A DNA stretch of 64,000 nucleotides from Glaciecola sp. UBA1851 (lineage in GTDB: Bacteria; Pseudomonadota; Gammaproteobacteria; Enterobacterales; Alteromonadaceae), in the NCBI GenBank assembly GCA_002338515.1, contig DDIL01000080.1, positions 47,193 to 111,192 on the forward strand, in the 5' to 3' direction. The notes below the pieces were generated by a model, which was not told where the DNA came from, did not search any database, and worked only from the letters and a program-made list of their open reading frames with translations. Below, in pieces: positions 26,993 to 35,560 of the stretch (its first letter is position 1; every line of letters begins with the position of its first letter). Both the position numbers and the translations under genes were made by a program.

Positions 26993-27955
26993 ATGAGTTT
27001 TTTAACCTCTGCGCAGCGCACTTTCGATAATCAAATTGATGCGCTTAAAAATTTATCTCGCAGTTTAGATCAACATTTTACTCAAGCTTGCGAATTATTG
27101 CTTAATTGCAGAGGTAAGGTCGTTGTATCAGGTATGGGTAAATCTGGCCATATAGGTAACAAAATTGCAGCTACCTTGGCAAGCACAGGCACACCCTCAT
27201 TTTTTATGCACCCAGGTGAAGCCAATCATGGTGATTTTGGTATGTTAGGTACCGGCGACATTGTAATCGCTATATCTAATAGTGGAGAAACATCAGAGCT
27301 TGTAGGTTTATTGCCATCAATCAAACGTATTCAAGTTCCAATCATTTCTATAACAAATAAACAAGACAGTAGTTTATCAAAATTTGCTGACGTTAATTTG
27401 TTTTTGAATGTAAAACAAGAAGCTTGCTCATTAGGTCTTGCCCCTACTACAAGCACGACGGCTACTCTCGTTTTAGGAGATGCGCTGGCAATTGCGTTAC
27501 TTGAAGCAAAAGGCTTTACTGCGCAAGATTTTGCTTTCTCTCATCCAGGAGGTGCGTTAGGAAAAAGGTTATTGTTAACCGTAGCGGATATTATGCAAGA
27601 CGAAGATAAGGTACCGATTGTATCTTTGGAAGCAAATGTGAAACATGCCCTTTTAGAAATAACATCTAAGGGGCTTGGGGTAACAGGTATTGTTAATGCT
27701 CACAATAAATTAGTTGGTATATTTAGTGACGGAGATCTAAGAAGAGCACTGGATAAACGCATCGATCTGCACCAAACAGCTATTTCGGATATTATGACCA
27801 AGGGAGGCATTAGTACTAGCCCTAACTCTCTTGCTATCGATGCATTAAATTTAATGCAAAGTAAAAAAATTACCGCCCTATTTGTTGTAGATGAAAATGA
27901 CGAACCTATTGGTGCGCTTAATATGTATATGTTACTAAAAGCTGGTGTTGTTTAA
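26993..27955 (+). CDS. kdsD: D-arabinose 5-phosphate isomerase KdsD
   Basis: 320 residues. An N-terminal SIS sugar-isomerase domain (VVSGMGKSGHIGNKIAATLASTGTPSFF, HPGEANHGDFG, SNSGETSEL) is followed by two CBS domains (~205-320). The enzyme converts ribulose 5-phosphate to arabinose 5-phosphate, the first step of Kdo synthesis for LPS. The conserved His in HPGGALGKRL is present. First gene of the kdsD-kdsC-lptC-lptA-lptB run, 13 bases before kdsC. Confidence 0.95.
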   Translation: MSFLTSAQRTFDNQIDALKNLSRSLDQHFTQACELLLNCRGKVVVSGMGKSGHIGNKIAATLASTGTPSFFMHPGEANHGDFGMLGTGDIVIAISNSGETSELVGLLPSIKRIQVPIISITNKQDSSLSKFADVNLFLNVKQEACSLGLAPTTSTTATLVLGDALAIALLEAKGFTAQDFAFSHPGGALGKRLLLTVADIMQDEDKVPIVSLEANVKHALLEITSKGLGVTGIVNAHNKLVGIFSDGDLRRALDKRIDLHQTAISDIMTKGGISTSPNSLAIDALNLMQSKKITALFVVDENDEPIGALNMYMLLKAGVV

Positions 27956-27968
27956 GTGGAGTGGAAAC

Positions 27969-28517
27969 ATGATAAGCACTTTATATAAAGACGTTTCTGA
28001 AGATTTGTTTGAAAGATGTAAAAACATTAAATTAATAGCATTTGATGTAGACGGCGTATTTAGCGATGGAAACATTTATATGGGAAATAATGGAGAAGAG
28101 CTAAAAGCATTTAATACAAAAGATGGATACGGCGTGAAAGCACTTAACCGAAGCGGCATCACAACTGCCATCATAACAGGTCGTAAGTCGACTATTGTTG
28201 AACAACGAATGCGTGCTCTTGGCGTTAAACATTTATTTCAAGGACGAGAAGATAAGCATAAAGCCTTAATGGAGTTACTAAGAATAACTGGATATAATCA
28301 AAATCAGGTCGCGAGTGTTGGTGACGATATGCCTGACTTAGAAATGTTTAACTTAAGTGCTTTAAAGTTTGCAGTTGTAGATGCGCACCCTATGATCGTT
28401 CAAAAGGCAGATTATGTAACAACACTGCAAGGTGGCAAAGGAGCCGTTAGGGAAATTTGTGATTTATTTTTACAAGCTAAAGGATTACTTGAAACGCAAC
28501 ATGGTGCGAGTATATGA
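27969..28517 (+). CDS. kdsC: Kdo 8-phosphate phosphatase KdsC
   Basis: 182 residues from the ATG at 27969, chosen because GGAGTGG lies 7 bases upstream; the open frame extends to 27945 inside kdsD. HAD-superfamily enzyme with nucleophile motif FDVDGVFSDG, motif II TGRKS, and motif III GDDMPDLEMF. It removes phosphate from Kdo 8-phosphate, the third step of the Kdo pathway. Its stop overlaps the lptC start codon (ATGA), implying coupled translation. Confidence 0.95.
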   Translation: MISTLYKDVSEDLFERCKNIKLIAFDVDGVFSDGNIYMGNNGEELKAFNTKDGYGVKALNRSGITTAIITGRKSTIVEQRMRALGVKHLFQGREDKHKALMELLRITGYNQNQVASVGDDMPDLEMFNLSALKFAVVDAHPMIVQKADYVTTLQGGKGAVREICDLFLQAKGLLETQHGASI

Positions 28518-29080
28518 ATCGCATTGGGTGGAGTATCGTACTGATTTTTACCGCCGTGGCGCTTCTTTATATACCCATATTATTTGATAACGAAACCAAT
28601 AATAAGCCCATAGATGGGGACATTGAACTTGTCCCTAACTATCAAGCCGTTAATCTAGATAGTAAGCTTTACAATAAAGAAGGTAAATTAAGTCATCAAG
28701 TAATTGCAGATAGAATGGAGCATTACCAAGCACTTGGGTTTACGCTTTTTGAGAACCCTGTATATACGCTCTTTTTAGATGATGGAGAACCTTGGCAGGT
28801 AACGGCAAATGAAGGCACGCTCTACGATAACAATAGAATACAGCTAGAAAAAAATGTTCGCATTCGTAATCTTAGAACCCAAGAATACGTAAAAGAAATT
28901 ACAACAGAATTTATAGAGATTGATTTACACAAAAAGTTATTACAATCTGACCAAATAGTGACAATCAGTGGTTTAAACTATGTGGTAAAAAGCGTCGGAC
29001 TTTCAGGAAATTTATTAACTCAGGAATATGAATTGAAAGACCATGTAGAGACTGAATTCACCCCTCAATTAAGGCAATAG
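28514..29080 (+). CDS. lptC: LptC, LPS export complex anchor
   Basis: 188 residues: one N-terminal membrane segment (~6-23), then a periplasmic beta-jellyroll (LptC/OstA-like, ~45-180) with SHQVIADRMEHY and TANEGTLYDNNRIQLEKNVRI. LptC sits on the LptB2FG transporter and passes LPS to LptA. It overlaps kdsC by 4 bases and is followed one base later by lptA. Confidence 0.93.
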   Translation: MNRIGWSIVLIFTAVALLYIPILFDNETNNKPIDGDIELVPNYQAVNLDSKLYNKEGKLSHQVIADRMEHYQALGFTLFENPVYTLFLDDGEPWQVTANEGTLYDNNRIQLEKNVRIRNLRTQEYVKEITTEFIEIDLHKKLLQSDQIVTISGLNYVVKSVGLSGNLLTQEYELKDHVETEFTPQLRQ

Positions 29081-29081
29081 T

Positions 29082-29690
29082 ATGAAACCTGATCTCCTTA
29101 CAATATCTATCATGACCTGTATTACATTGCTTTATATTGTATTTGTTAATGGCGCTGCTAATGCTCAAGAAAATACAGCTCTAGAAAATACAGCTCAAGA
29201 ATTAGTTAGCACCATTGCTAATGACTTTAAACTACCAGTAACCGCAACTTCAAAACAACAGTCTCTTGATGGCAAAAAGAAAACATCAATATTTATCGAA
29301 AATGTTGTCATAAGACAAGGTAGCCTTGAAATTTTAGCTGACCGAGTTGAGGCAAACGCCACCTCTGGTCAAGGTAAAGAGGTCATTATTGCAATTGGTA
29401 AACCAGCAAGTTACAGCCAAAGGCTAGAAGATGGTTCATTGGTGTCGGCAAGTGCTAATGAAATTATTTACACGGTAGAATCGCAAACCATTTCATTGAA
29501 AGGCAATGCTGCAATCGTGCAAAATGAGGTAACAGTTAGTGGCGACTCAATCGCATTTGATATGAGTAAGGAGCAAATAATGGCATCGTCCGACGCTAAC
29601 AGTGATACCTCCGTCACAACGGTTTTGAGTCCAGGAGCATTTACCACGACAGAACAAGACAACGAACCTTCAACAAAAAATGAGCCTTAA
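29082..29690 (+). CDS. lptA: LptA, periplasmic LPS transport protein
   Basis: 202 residues. Signal peptide ~1-29 (NGAANAQ), OstA/LptA jellyroll ~45-170 with the family segments FIENVVIRQGSLEILADRVE and ASANEIIYTVESQTISLKGNAAI. LptA oligomers bridge LptC and outer-membrane LptD. The N-terminus after the signal has a short repeat (ENTALENTAQE) not seen in E. coli, and a hydrophilic tail follows the domain. Operon position between lptC and lptB is standard. Confidence 0.93.
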   Translation: MKPDLLTISIMTCITLLYIVFVNGAANAQENTALENTAQELVSTIANDFKLPVTATSKQQSLDGKKKTSIFIENVVIRQGSLEILADRVEANATSGQGKEVIIAIGKPASYSQRLEDGSLVSASANEIIYTVESQTISLKGNAAIVQNEVTVSGDSIAFDMSKEQIMASSDANSDTSVTTVLSPGAFTTTEQDNEPSTKNEP

Positions 29691-29725
29691 TGTTTAATAA
29701 CAAAACGATATAAAAGGATAAACGA

Positions 29726-30454
29726 GTGCCTAGCACGCTTATAGCAAAAAATTTAGCGAAATCTTACAAGTCTAGACAAGTTGTTAGAGACGTAAGCATT
29801 CAGGTGTCAACTGGCCAAATTGTTGGTTTGTTGGGTCCAAATGGAGCAGGTAAAACCACCACTTTTTATATGATTGTTGGGCTTGTACCTTTAGATAAAG
29901 GTGATATTTTTATTGATCAAATAAACTTAAGCTTCCAACCAATGCATGAGAGGGCGCGACAAGGTATTGGTTATTTGCCTCAAGAAGCAAGTATTTTCAG
30001 AAAGCTGAGTGTGTATGACAATTTAATGGCAATTCTTCAAACTAGAAAAGATCTATCTAGAGAGCAAAGAGAACAAATTGCAGACGAACTCTTAGATGAT
30101 TTTAATATCAATCATATAAGAAATAATTTAGGGATGAGTTTATCTGGAGGAGAACGGCGCAGAGTTGAAATAGCAAGAGCGTTAGCCGCCAATCCAAAAT
30201 TTATTTTGTTAGATGAACCTTTTGCGGGTGTTGACCCAATCTCTGTAAATGATATAAAGAAGATAATATATCAGCTTAAAGAACGAGGAATTGGCGTACT
30301 TATTACTGATCACAACGTAAAAGAAACATTAGATGTATGCGAGATGGCGTTTATAGTCAGTCACGGAGAGCTTATTGCATCCGGTACTGCTGAAGAAGTT
30401 TTAAGTAATCAAACGGTAAGAGATGTTTATTTAGGTGAACAATTCGCTTTATAA
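29726..30454 (+). CDS. lptB: LptB, ATPase of the LPS export transporter
   Basis: 242 residues. GTG start preceded by AAAGGA. ABC ATPase with Walker A GPNGAGKTTT (37-46), Q-loop YLPQEASIF, signature SLSGGERRRVE, Walker B FILLDEPFAGVDP and switch region LITDHNVKET. LptB powers LPS extraction by LptFG, whose genes lie at 61-63 kb in this same window. Starts 35 bases after lptA. Confidence 0.96.
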   Translation: MPSTLIAKNLAKSYKSRQVVRDVSIQVSTGQIVGLLGPNGAGKTTTFYMIVGLVPLDKGDIFIDQINLSFQPMHERARQGIGYLPQEASIFRKLSVYDNLMAILQTRKDLSREQREQIADELLDDFNINHIRNNLGMSLSGGERRRVEIARALAANPKFILLDEPFAGVDPISVNDIKKIIYQLKERGIGVLITDHNVKETLDVCEMAFIVSHGELIASGTAEEVLSNQTVRDVYLGEQFAL

Positions 30455-30568
30455 GAGTATATTAATAGTATGCAAAGTAATTATGCTCATATTTAAAACG
30501 TGCTAAACATTATCAATTTACTTTATTAACATAAGCACATAGTGCCAACAAGGTAGTATAAAATAGTA

Positions 30569-32062
30569 ATGAAACCCTCGTTACAGCTTAAATTTAGTCA
30601 ACAACTAACAATGACTCCACAACTGCAACAAGCGATTAAGCTTTTGCAGCTATCGACCCTAGACCTGCAACAAGAAATACAAGAAGCTTTGGAGTCCAAT
30701 CCTTTATTAGAGTCTGTTGAGAATGATCAAAACTCATCTGAATCATCTTCTGACGGCGAAACACTCGATTCAAGGACAGATAAGGAACAAATAAGTAATA
30801 ATTCAGATTCTAATGAGTCAACACAAATGGATAGCCATGACGCATTAGAAAATAAAGAGTTACCTGATGATCTGCCGCTTGATAGTTCGTGGGAAGAATA
30901 TTTAGGCTCCACTTCTGCTCCTACAAGAATGACTGGAGCTAGCGTAGATGATGACTATGTTTTTCAAGGCGAAACTTCAGAAAGCATTCAAGATCACCTT
31001 ATGTGGCAAGTTGAACTAACTCACTTTAGTGATAACGACAGGTCAATAGCAATTGCGATAATAGATTCCATTGACGAGTCAGGCTACCTTACAGCCTCTA
31101 GCGAAGAAATATTAGAGAGTTTAGACAACCCAGAAATTGAGTTAGATGAAATAGAATGCGTTCTGAAACGAGTTCAAAGATTTGACCCTATTGGCGCGGG
31201 TTCAAGATCTGTAAAAGAATGCTTGCTAGTGCAATTACAACAGTTTGATACCGAAACCCCATGGTTGTCGCAAGCTAGAAATATTATAGAAGAACATTCT
31301 GATTTACTCAGTAGCAAAGACTACAGAACATTAATGCGAAAAACTCGACTTAAAGAAGACCAGCTTCGAGAAGTAATGCGCTTGTTGCAAAGTCTCAATC
31401 CAAGGCCTGGTAGTGCAATCGCGTCAGGGGAGCCTGAATACATCGTTCCTGATGTGAATGTTTATAAGAAAAAGGGGTTATGGACCGTAGAGTTAAATAA
31501 CGAGGCACTGCCTGCGTTATCCGTTAATGAAACCTATGCAAAACTATCTAAAACTGCCAGCAATCCAACTGATTCTCAATATATAAAATCTCACTTACAA
31601 GAAGCTAAATGGTTTATAAAAAGTTTAGAAAGTCGCAACGAAACACTATTAAAAGTGTCTCATTGTATAGTGTCGAAACAAAAAGAATTTTTTGAGCAAG
31701 GCCCAGAGAAAATGCAACCTATGGTGTTAAATGATGTCGCAGAAATGGTCGACATGCATGAGTCTACAATTTCACGAGTCACAACCCAAAAGTACATGCA
31801 TACACCAAGAGGCATATTTGAATTAAAGTATTTCTTTTCTTCACATGTATCAACTGATTCAGGTGAAAATTGCTCATCAACGGCTATTCGCGCATTTATC
31901 AAAAAGTTAGTTGCTGAAGAGCCACCTAGTAAACCATTAAGCGATAGCAAAATTGCGCAATTGCTTTCCGAGCAAGGAATTAAAGTTGCTCGAAGAACAA
32001 TTGCAAAATACCGGGAATCATTACATATTCCCCCTTCTAATCAACGAAAAAGTCTTGTCTAA
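30569..32062 (+). CDS. rpoN: RNA polymerase sigma-54 factor RpoN
   Basis: 497 residues. N-terminal Gln/Leu-rich activator-interaction region (~1-50; QQLTMTPQLQQAIKLLQLS), a variable acidic linker (~50-110), core-binding domain, and C-terminal DNA-binding domain ending in the RpoN box ARRTIAKYRE (474-483). It directs transcription from -24/-12 promoters with enhancer-binding activators; a strong candidate promoter occurs at 45337-45352. It follows lptB and precedes hpf-ptsN-rapZ-ptsO, the conserved arrangement. Confidence 0.97.
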   Translation: MKPSLQLKFSQQLTMTPQLQQAIKLLQLSTLDLQQEIQEALESNPLLESVENDQNSSESSSDGETLDSRTDKEQISNNSDSNESTQMDSHDALENKELPDDLPLDSSWEEYLGSTSAPTRMTGASVDDDYVFQGETSESIQDHLMWQVELTHFSDNDRSIAIAIIDSIDESGYLTASSEEILESLDNPEIELDEIECVLKRVQRFDPIGAGSRSVKECLLVQLQQFDTETPWLSQARNIIEEHSDLLSSKDYRTLMRKTRLKEDQLREVMRLLQSLNPRPGSAIASGEPEYIVPDVNVYKKKGLWTVELNNEALPALSVNETYAKLSKTASNPTDSQYIKSHLQEAKWFIKSLESRNETLLKVSHCIVSKQKEFFEQGPEKMQPMVLNDVAEMVDMHESTISRVTTQKYMHTPRGIFELKYFFSSHVSTDSGENCSSTAIRAFIKKLVAEEPPSKPLSDSKIAQLLSEQGIKVARRTIAKYRESLHIPPSNQRKSLV

Positions 32063-32085
32063 TCAAGCTAAAGAGGACCTATATT

Positions 32086-32373
32086 ATGCAAATAAACCTT
32101 ACCGGTCATCACGTAGAAATCACTGATGCGTTGCGCAATTATGTCGATACAAAATTTGAAAAGTTAGAGCGGCATTTTGATCATATAAACAACGTTCATG
32201 TCATCCTCAACATTGAAAAACTTAGTCAAAAGGCAGAAGCCACATTGCACGTTAATGGCGGTGAAATTTTTGCTAACTCAGAACATACAGACATGTACGC
32301 CGCTATCGATGGTTTAATCGATAAGTTAGATAGGCAAGTTATAAAGCATAAAGAGAAGCTGCTAAGACATTAA
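32086..32373 (+). CDS. hpf: Ribosome hibernation-promoting factor HPF
   Basis: 95 residues, the short HPF form without the C-terminal dimerisation domain. Family segments MQINLTGHHVEITDALRNYV and the basic C-terminal helix DKLDRQVIKHKEKLLRH are evident. HPF binds the small ribosomal subunit and promotes 100S ribosome dimers in stationary phase. AAGAGG ribosome-binding site 9 bases before the ATG, and 8 bases separate it from ptsN. Confidence 0.95.
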   Translation: MQINLTGHHVEITDALRNYVDTKFEKLERHFDHINNVHVILNIEKLSQKAEATLHVNGGEIFANSEHTDMYAAIDGLIDKLDRQVIKHKEKLLRH

Positions 32374-32381
32374 GAAGCCTC

Positions 32382-32825
32382 ATGATAATTAACGATATCA
32401 TTTCACTTGACCGAACTCAGTGTTCGGTTAAGTGCCAAAGTAAAAAGAGAATTTTTGAAATAATTTCGGAGATTGCTATTGAGCAATCACCAGAATTAGA
32501 CCAAGTTGAAGTCTTAACCAGTTTATTGGCTCGGGAACGAATGGGGAGTACTGGTATAGGACATGGCATCGCCATCCCACACGGAAAAATTGAGGGTTTG
32601 ACTAATATGATTGCAGTAATTGTGACTTCTGACTGTCCTATTGAATTTGATGCAATAGACAGTCAACCTGTAGACATATTTTTTGCAATACTTGTACCCG
32701 AAGAACAAACCGACAAACATATTCAAGCCTTATCTGGTATCGCTCGCAAATTAAGTGATAAAAATATAGTAAAAGCCATCCGCAGTGCTAGCAATAAAAA
32801 TGAAATAGTTGCCGCACTTGCATAA
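32382..32825 (+). CDS. ptsN: Nitrogen PTS enzyme IIA PtsN
   Basis: 147 residues, one PTS EIIA type-2 domain. The phosphorylated His is His67 in GIAIPHGKI. PtsN receives phosphate from NPr (ptsO, downstream) and regulates potassium transport, phosphate signalling and other processes by protein contact rather than sugar uptake. The neighbours rpoN, hpf, rapZ and ptsO complete the usual cluster; enzyme INtr (ptsP) is not in the window. Confidence 0.95.
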   Translation: MIINDIISLDRTQCSVKCQSKKRIFEIISEIAIEQSPELDQVEVLTSLLARERMGSTGIGHGIAIPHGKIEGLTNMIAVIVTSDCPIEFDAIDSQPVDIFFAILVPEEQTDKHIQALSGIARKLSDKNIVKAIRSASNKNEIVAALA

Positions 32826-32896
32826 ATAAAAGTTAAATAAATAGTCGTTTTAGCTTAGAGTTTGCAACATCAACTTTCATTAGAGACGATAGTTAT

Positions 32897-33802
32897 ATGA
32901 AACTTATCATTATTAGTGGACGGTCTGGATCTGGAAAGTCCATCGCTTTAAGGGCACTTGAAGATTTAGGCTATTATTGTGTAGACAATATACCCGTATC
33001 GTTATTACCCACACTGACTCATACTATTGTTGACCAACATGAACTTGTTGCGGTTAGTATAGATGTCAGAAATATGCCAGAATCTGAGAATGAAATAAGT
33101 GAGCTATTAGAGTATTTACCAGAATTCTGGGAAACAACTATCATATTTTTAGATGCGACTGATGATGTGTTAGTTAAACGATATAGTGAAACACGAAGAC
33201 TACATCCTTTATTTAAAAGAAGTAACTCACTAATTGATGCTATTAATGAAGAGCGTGAGATCTTAATTCCTGTTTCTGAGAAAGCAGATTTACATATCAA
33301 TACAGACAAATTATCTGTACATGATCTTGCAGAACAGGTTAGAGAGAAAGTACTTGGGAAAAAAACCACTGACCTTGTGCTTATTTTTGAATCTTTTGGA
33401 TTCAAATACGGCTTACCCAAAGATGCAGACTATGTTTTCGATGTTAGATTTTTACCTAATCCACATTGGGAGCCCGATCTTCGCCCTTTCACAGGTTTAG
33501 ATGATCCAGTTGAATTGTTTTTATCGTCTCAGCCACTGGTAATGAAGTTAATATGGCAAATTCAAAACTTAGTTGTTACCTGGTTACCGCATTTAGAGAG
33601 AAATAACCGCTCATACGTCACCATCGCGATTGGTTGCACTGGAGGCAAACATCGGTCAGTATTCGTCGCTCAATCGCTAGCTGATGCTTTCAAGACAAGC
33701 CATGGCGACGTTCAAGTTAAACACCGAGAATTAGGTAAATTAAAGCAAGAAAAAATTGATTCCAACAATGAAGTTGACGACAATAGTAAGCGTTTAGAGT
33801 AA
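32897..33802 (+). CDS. rapZ: RNase adapter protein RapZ (YvcJ/YhbJ family P-loop ATPase)
   Basis: 301 residues, ~17 longer than E. coli RapZ because of a hydrophilic C-terminal tail. Walker A GRSGSGKS at 8-15, Walker B-like VSIDVRN, and the C-terminal domain with FGFKYGLPKDADYVFDVRFLPNP and IGCTGGKHRSV. RapZ controls amino-sugar synthesis by presenting the small RNA GlmZ to RNase E in enterics and also binds a cell-wall precursor. Whether GlmY/GlmZ exist here cannot be told. It follows ptsN by 71 bases. Confidence 0.95.
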   Translation: MKLIIISGRSGSGKSIALRALEDLGYYCVDNIPVSLLPTLTHTIVDQHELVAVSIDVRNMPESENEISELLEYLPEFWETTIIFLDATDDVLVKRYSETRRLHPLFKRSNSLIDAINEEREILIPVSEKADLHINTDKLSVHDLAEQVREKVLGKKTTDLVLIFESFGFKYGLPKDADYVFDVRFLPNPHWEPDLRPFTGLDDPVELFLSSQPLVMKLIWQIQNLVVTWLPHLERNNRSYVTIAIGCTGGKHRSVFVAQSLADAFKTSHGDVQVKHRELGKLKQEKIDSNNEVDDNSKRLE

Positions 33803-33847
33803 TTTAGTTTTAAACCAATCCGTTTTAAACTTGGAGAGCGATGCATC

Positions 33848-34120
33848 ATGCTGGTGTCAAAAACCGTAACTATAATCAATAAACTAGGCTTGCATGCTAG
33901 AGCGGCAACTAAGTTGGTACAACTCTCTAATTCCTTCGATTGCGATATTCAACTCAAACAAGGAGAACAAAGCGCTCCTGCTAATAGCGTACTGGCACTT
34001 TTGATGCTAGAGAGCAGTCAGGGTAAGCAAGTAGAAATAAGTTGCAATGGCAATGATGCTCAAACAGCATTAGATTCTATAGAGGAACTCATAGCAAATC
34101 GCTTTGATGAAGGTGAATAA
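33848..34120 (+). CDS. ptsO: Phosphocarrier protein NPr (HPr family)
   Basis: 90 residues, HPr fold. Phospho-accepting His16 in GLHARAATKL, and the second region QSAPANSVLALLMLESSQGK where HPr(Ser) regulation sites would be. It passes phosphate from EINtr to PtsN. A GGAGAG element precedes the ATG by about 10 bases. It is the last PTS gene of the cluster, followed 51 bases later by mgtE. Confidence 0.93.
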   Translation: MLVSKTVTIINKLGLHARAATKLVQLSNSFDCDIQLKQGEQSAPANSVLALLMLESSQGKQVEISCNGNDAQTALDSIEELIANRFDEGE

Positions 34121-34171
34121 ACTCGTCAACTAACAAGTCAAAAAACTACATTTTATATAACAGAACGATAG

Positions 34172-35539
34172 TTGAAGGCCGTGTCTGAAACATTAGAAAG
34201 CAAGAACATACAAGCAAGACTTACCTCTATTGGTGATTCTCTGAACGCCGGCGCTTTTGTGCGTGTTCGTAAGCTTTTGCATGATATTCCGGCAGGTGAT
34301 GTCGCTTTATTGCTTGAATCGTCTCCAACTAAAACAAGAGATGAATTATGGAAAATGCTTGATGCAGATTTTCATACCGATGTTTTAGAAGAACTTTCTG
34401 AAGATGTAAGAAACGGCATCATTACAAAAATGATGCCGGCAAGTGTTGTTGATGCGCTTGAAGATATGGATACGGATGACTTGGCTGAAACGCTAAGTAG
34501 TCTGCCAGACAATGTATTAAGTAATATCTTAAAATCTATGGATGCTCAAGACAGACATAGAGCAGAAAAAGCCCTGTCATATGGTGAAGATACTGCTGGC
34601 TTTATCATGAATACTGACACGATTACGGTTAGGCATGATGTAAACGTAGACGTCGTACTCCGTTATTTACGACTTCGTACAGAGTTACCTGAAAATACTG
34701 ATACTCTTTACGTAGTAAACAGGCAGGATTTTTTAATCGGAACAGTGTCGTTATCAAAATTAATTACAGCCAATACGGATACCTCGGTTAACGATATAAT
34801 GGACGATGAGCCAGAATCATTGACAGTAGATATGGATGAAAGCCAAGTAGCAAAAATGTTTGAGCGTTATGACTGGCTATCTGCACCTGTGGTTGATGCT
34901 GAGGGTAAACTAGTTGGTCGAATTACCATTGATGATGTGGTTGATATAATCCGTGAAGATGCAGAGCACTCTATGATGAGTATGGCTGGTTTAGATGATG
35001 AAGAGGATACATTTGCGCCAGTTGGTCAATCGACTAAACGACGTTCAGTTTGGCTTGGTGTGAACCTTGTTACAGCACTGTTAGCTGCAGCTGTTAGTGA
35101 TCTATTTGAATCAACATTAAGTCAACTAGCTGTATTAGCTATTCTCAACACAATCGTTCCTAGCATGGGTGGAGTAGCGGGTAACCAAACACTAACACTC
35201 GTTATACGAGGTATGGCTTTAGGTCACGTCACCCCAATGAATTCGTTGTGGCTTGTTCGAAAAGAATTAGCTATCGGCTTTTTAAATGGTTTAATTTGGG
35301 CAGTATTAATTGCCTCTGTCATCGCAGTTTGGAAGCAAGATTATGTATTAGGAGGGGTCATAGCATTTGCTATGATGATAAACATGGTAGCTGCTGGTTT
35401 AGCAGGAGCTACGTTGCCAATTATTATGAAAAAAATGAAGATAGACCCAGCCTTAGCAGGCAGCGTGATATTAACAACTATTACGGATGTAGTAGGTATT
35501 TTTGCATTTTTAGGAACCGCAACAATATTTTTAATATAA
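34172..35539 (+). CDS. mgtE: Magnesium transporter MgtE
   Basis: 455 residues. N-terminal MgtE_N superhelical domain (~15-130), two CBS domains (~135-260, GEDTAGFIMN at the start), connecting helix, and five C-terminal membrane segments (~285-455) with the conserved NTIVPSMGGVAGNQTLTLVIRG-type pore region around 325-350. MgtE is a magnesium-gated Mg2+ channel; the cytosolic part closes it when Mg2+ is high. No ATG is near the 5' end: TTG at 34172 or GTG at 34181 are the candidates, and neither has well-spaced ribosome-binding sequence. Placement after ptsO is common in gammaproteobacteria. Confidence 0.93.
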   Translation: MKAVSETLESKNIQARLTSIGDSLNAGAFVRVRKLLHDIPAGDVALLLESSPTKTRDELWKMLDADFHTDVLEELSEDVRNGIITKMMPASVVDALEDMDTDDLAETLSSLPDNVLSNILKSMDAQDRHRAEKALSYGEDTAGFIMNTDTITVRHDVNVDVVLRYLRLRTELPENTDTLYVVNRQDFLIGTVSLSKLITANTDTSVNDIMDDEPESLTVDMDESQVAKMFERYDWLSAPVVDAEGKLVGRITIDDVVDIIREDAEHSMMSMAGLDDEEDTFAPVGQSTKRRSVWLGVNLVTALLAAAVSDLFESTLSQLAVLAILNTIVPSMGGVAGNQTLTLVIRGMALGHVTPMNSLWLVRKELAIGFLNGLIWAVLIASVIAVWKQDYVLGGVIAFAMMINMVAAGLAGATLPIIMKKMKIDPALAGSVILTTITDVVGIFAFLGTATIFLI

Positions 35540-35540
35540 A

Positions 35541-35560
35541 GTAGAGCCATAAGGCTTTAC
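35541..35560. terminator. Hairpin shared by the convergent mgtE and arcB ends
   Basis: GTAGAGCC (35541-35548) pairs with GGCTTTAC (35553-35560) with one G-U wobble and a 4-base loop. It spans the 17-base gap and includes the arcB stop codon. Only a short T-rich stretch follows on the minus strand, so termination strength is doubtful. Confidence 0.45.

Noticed and set aside
35248..35544. 98-codon plus-strand open frame inside mgtE
   Set aside because: Out-of-frame shadow of the MgtE membrane domain.
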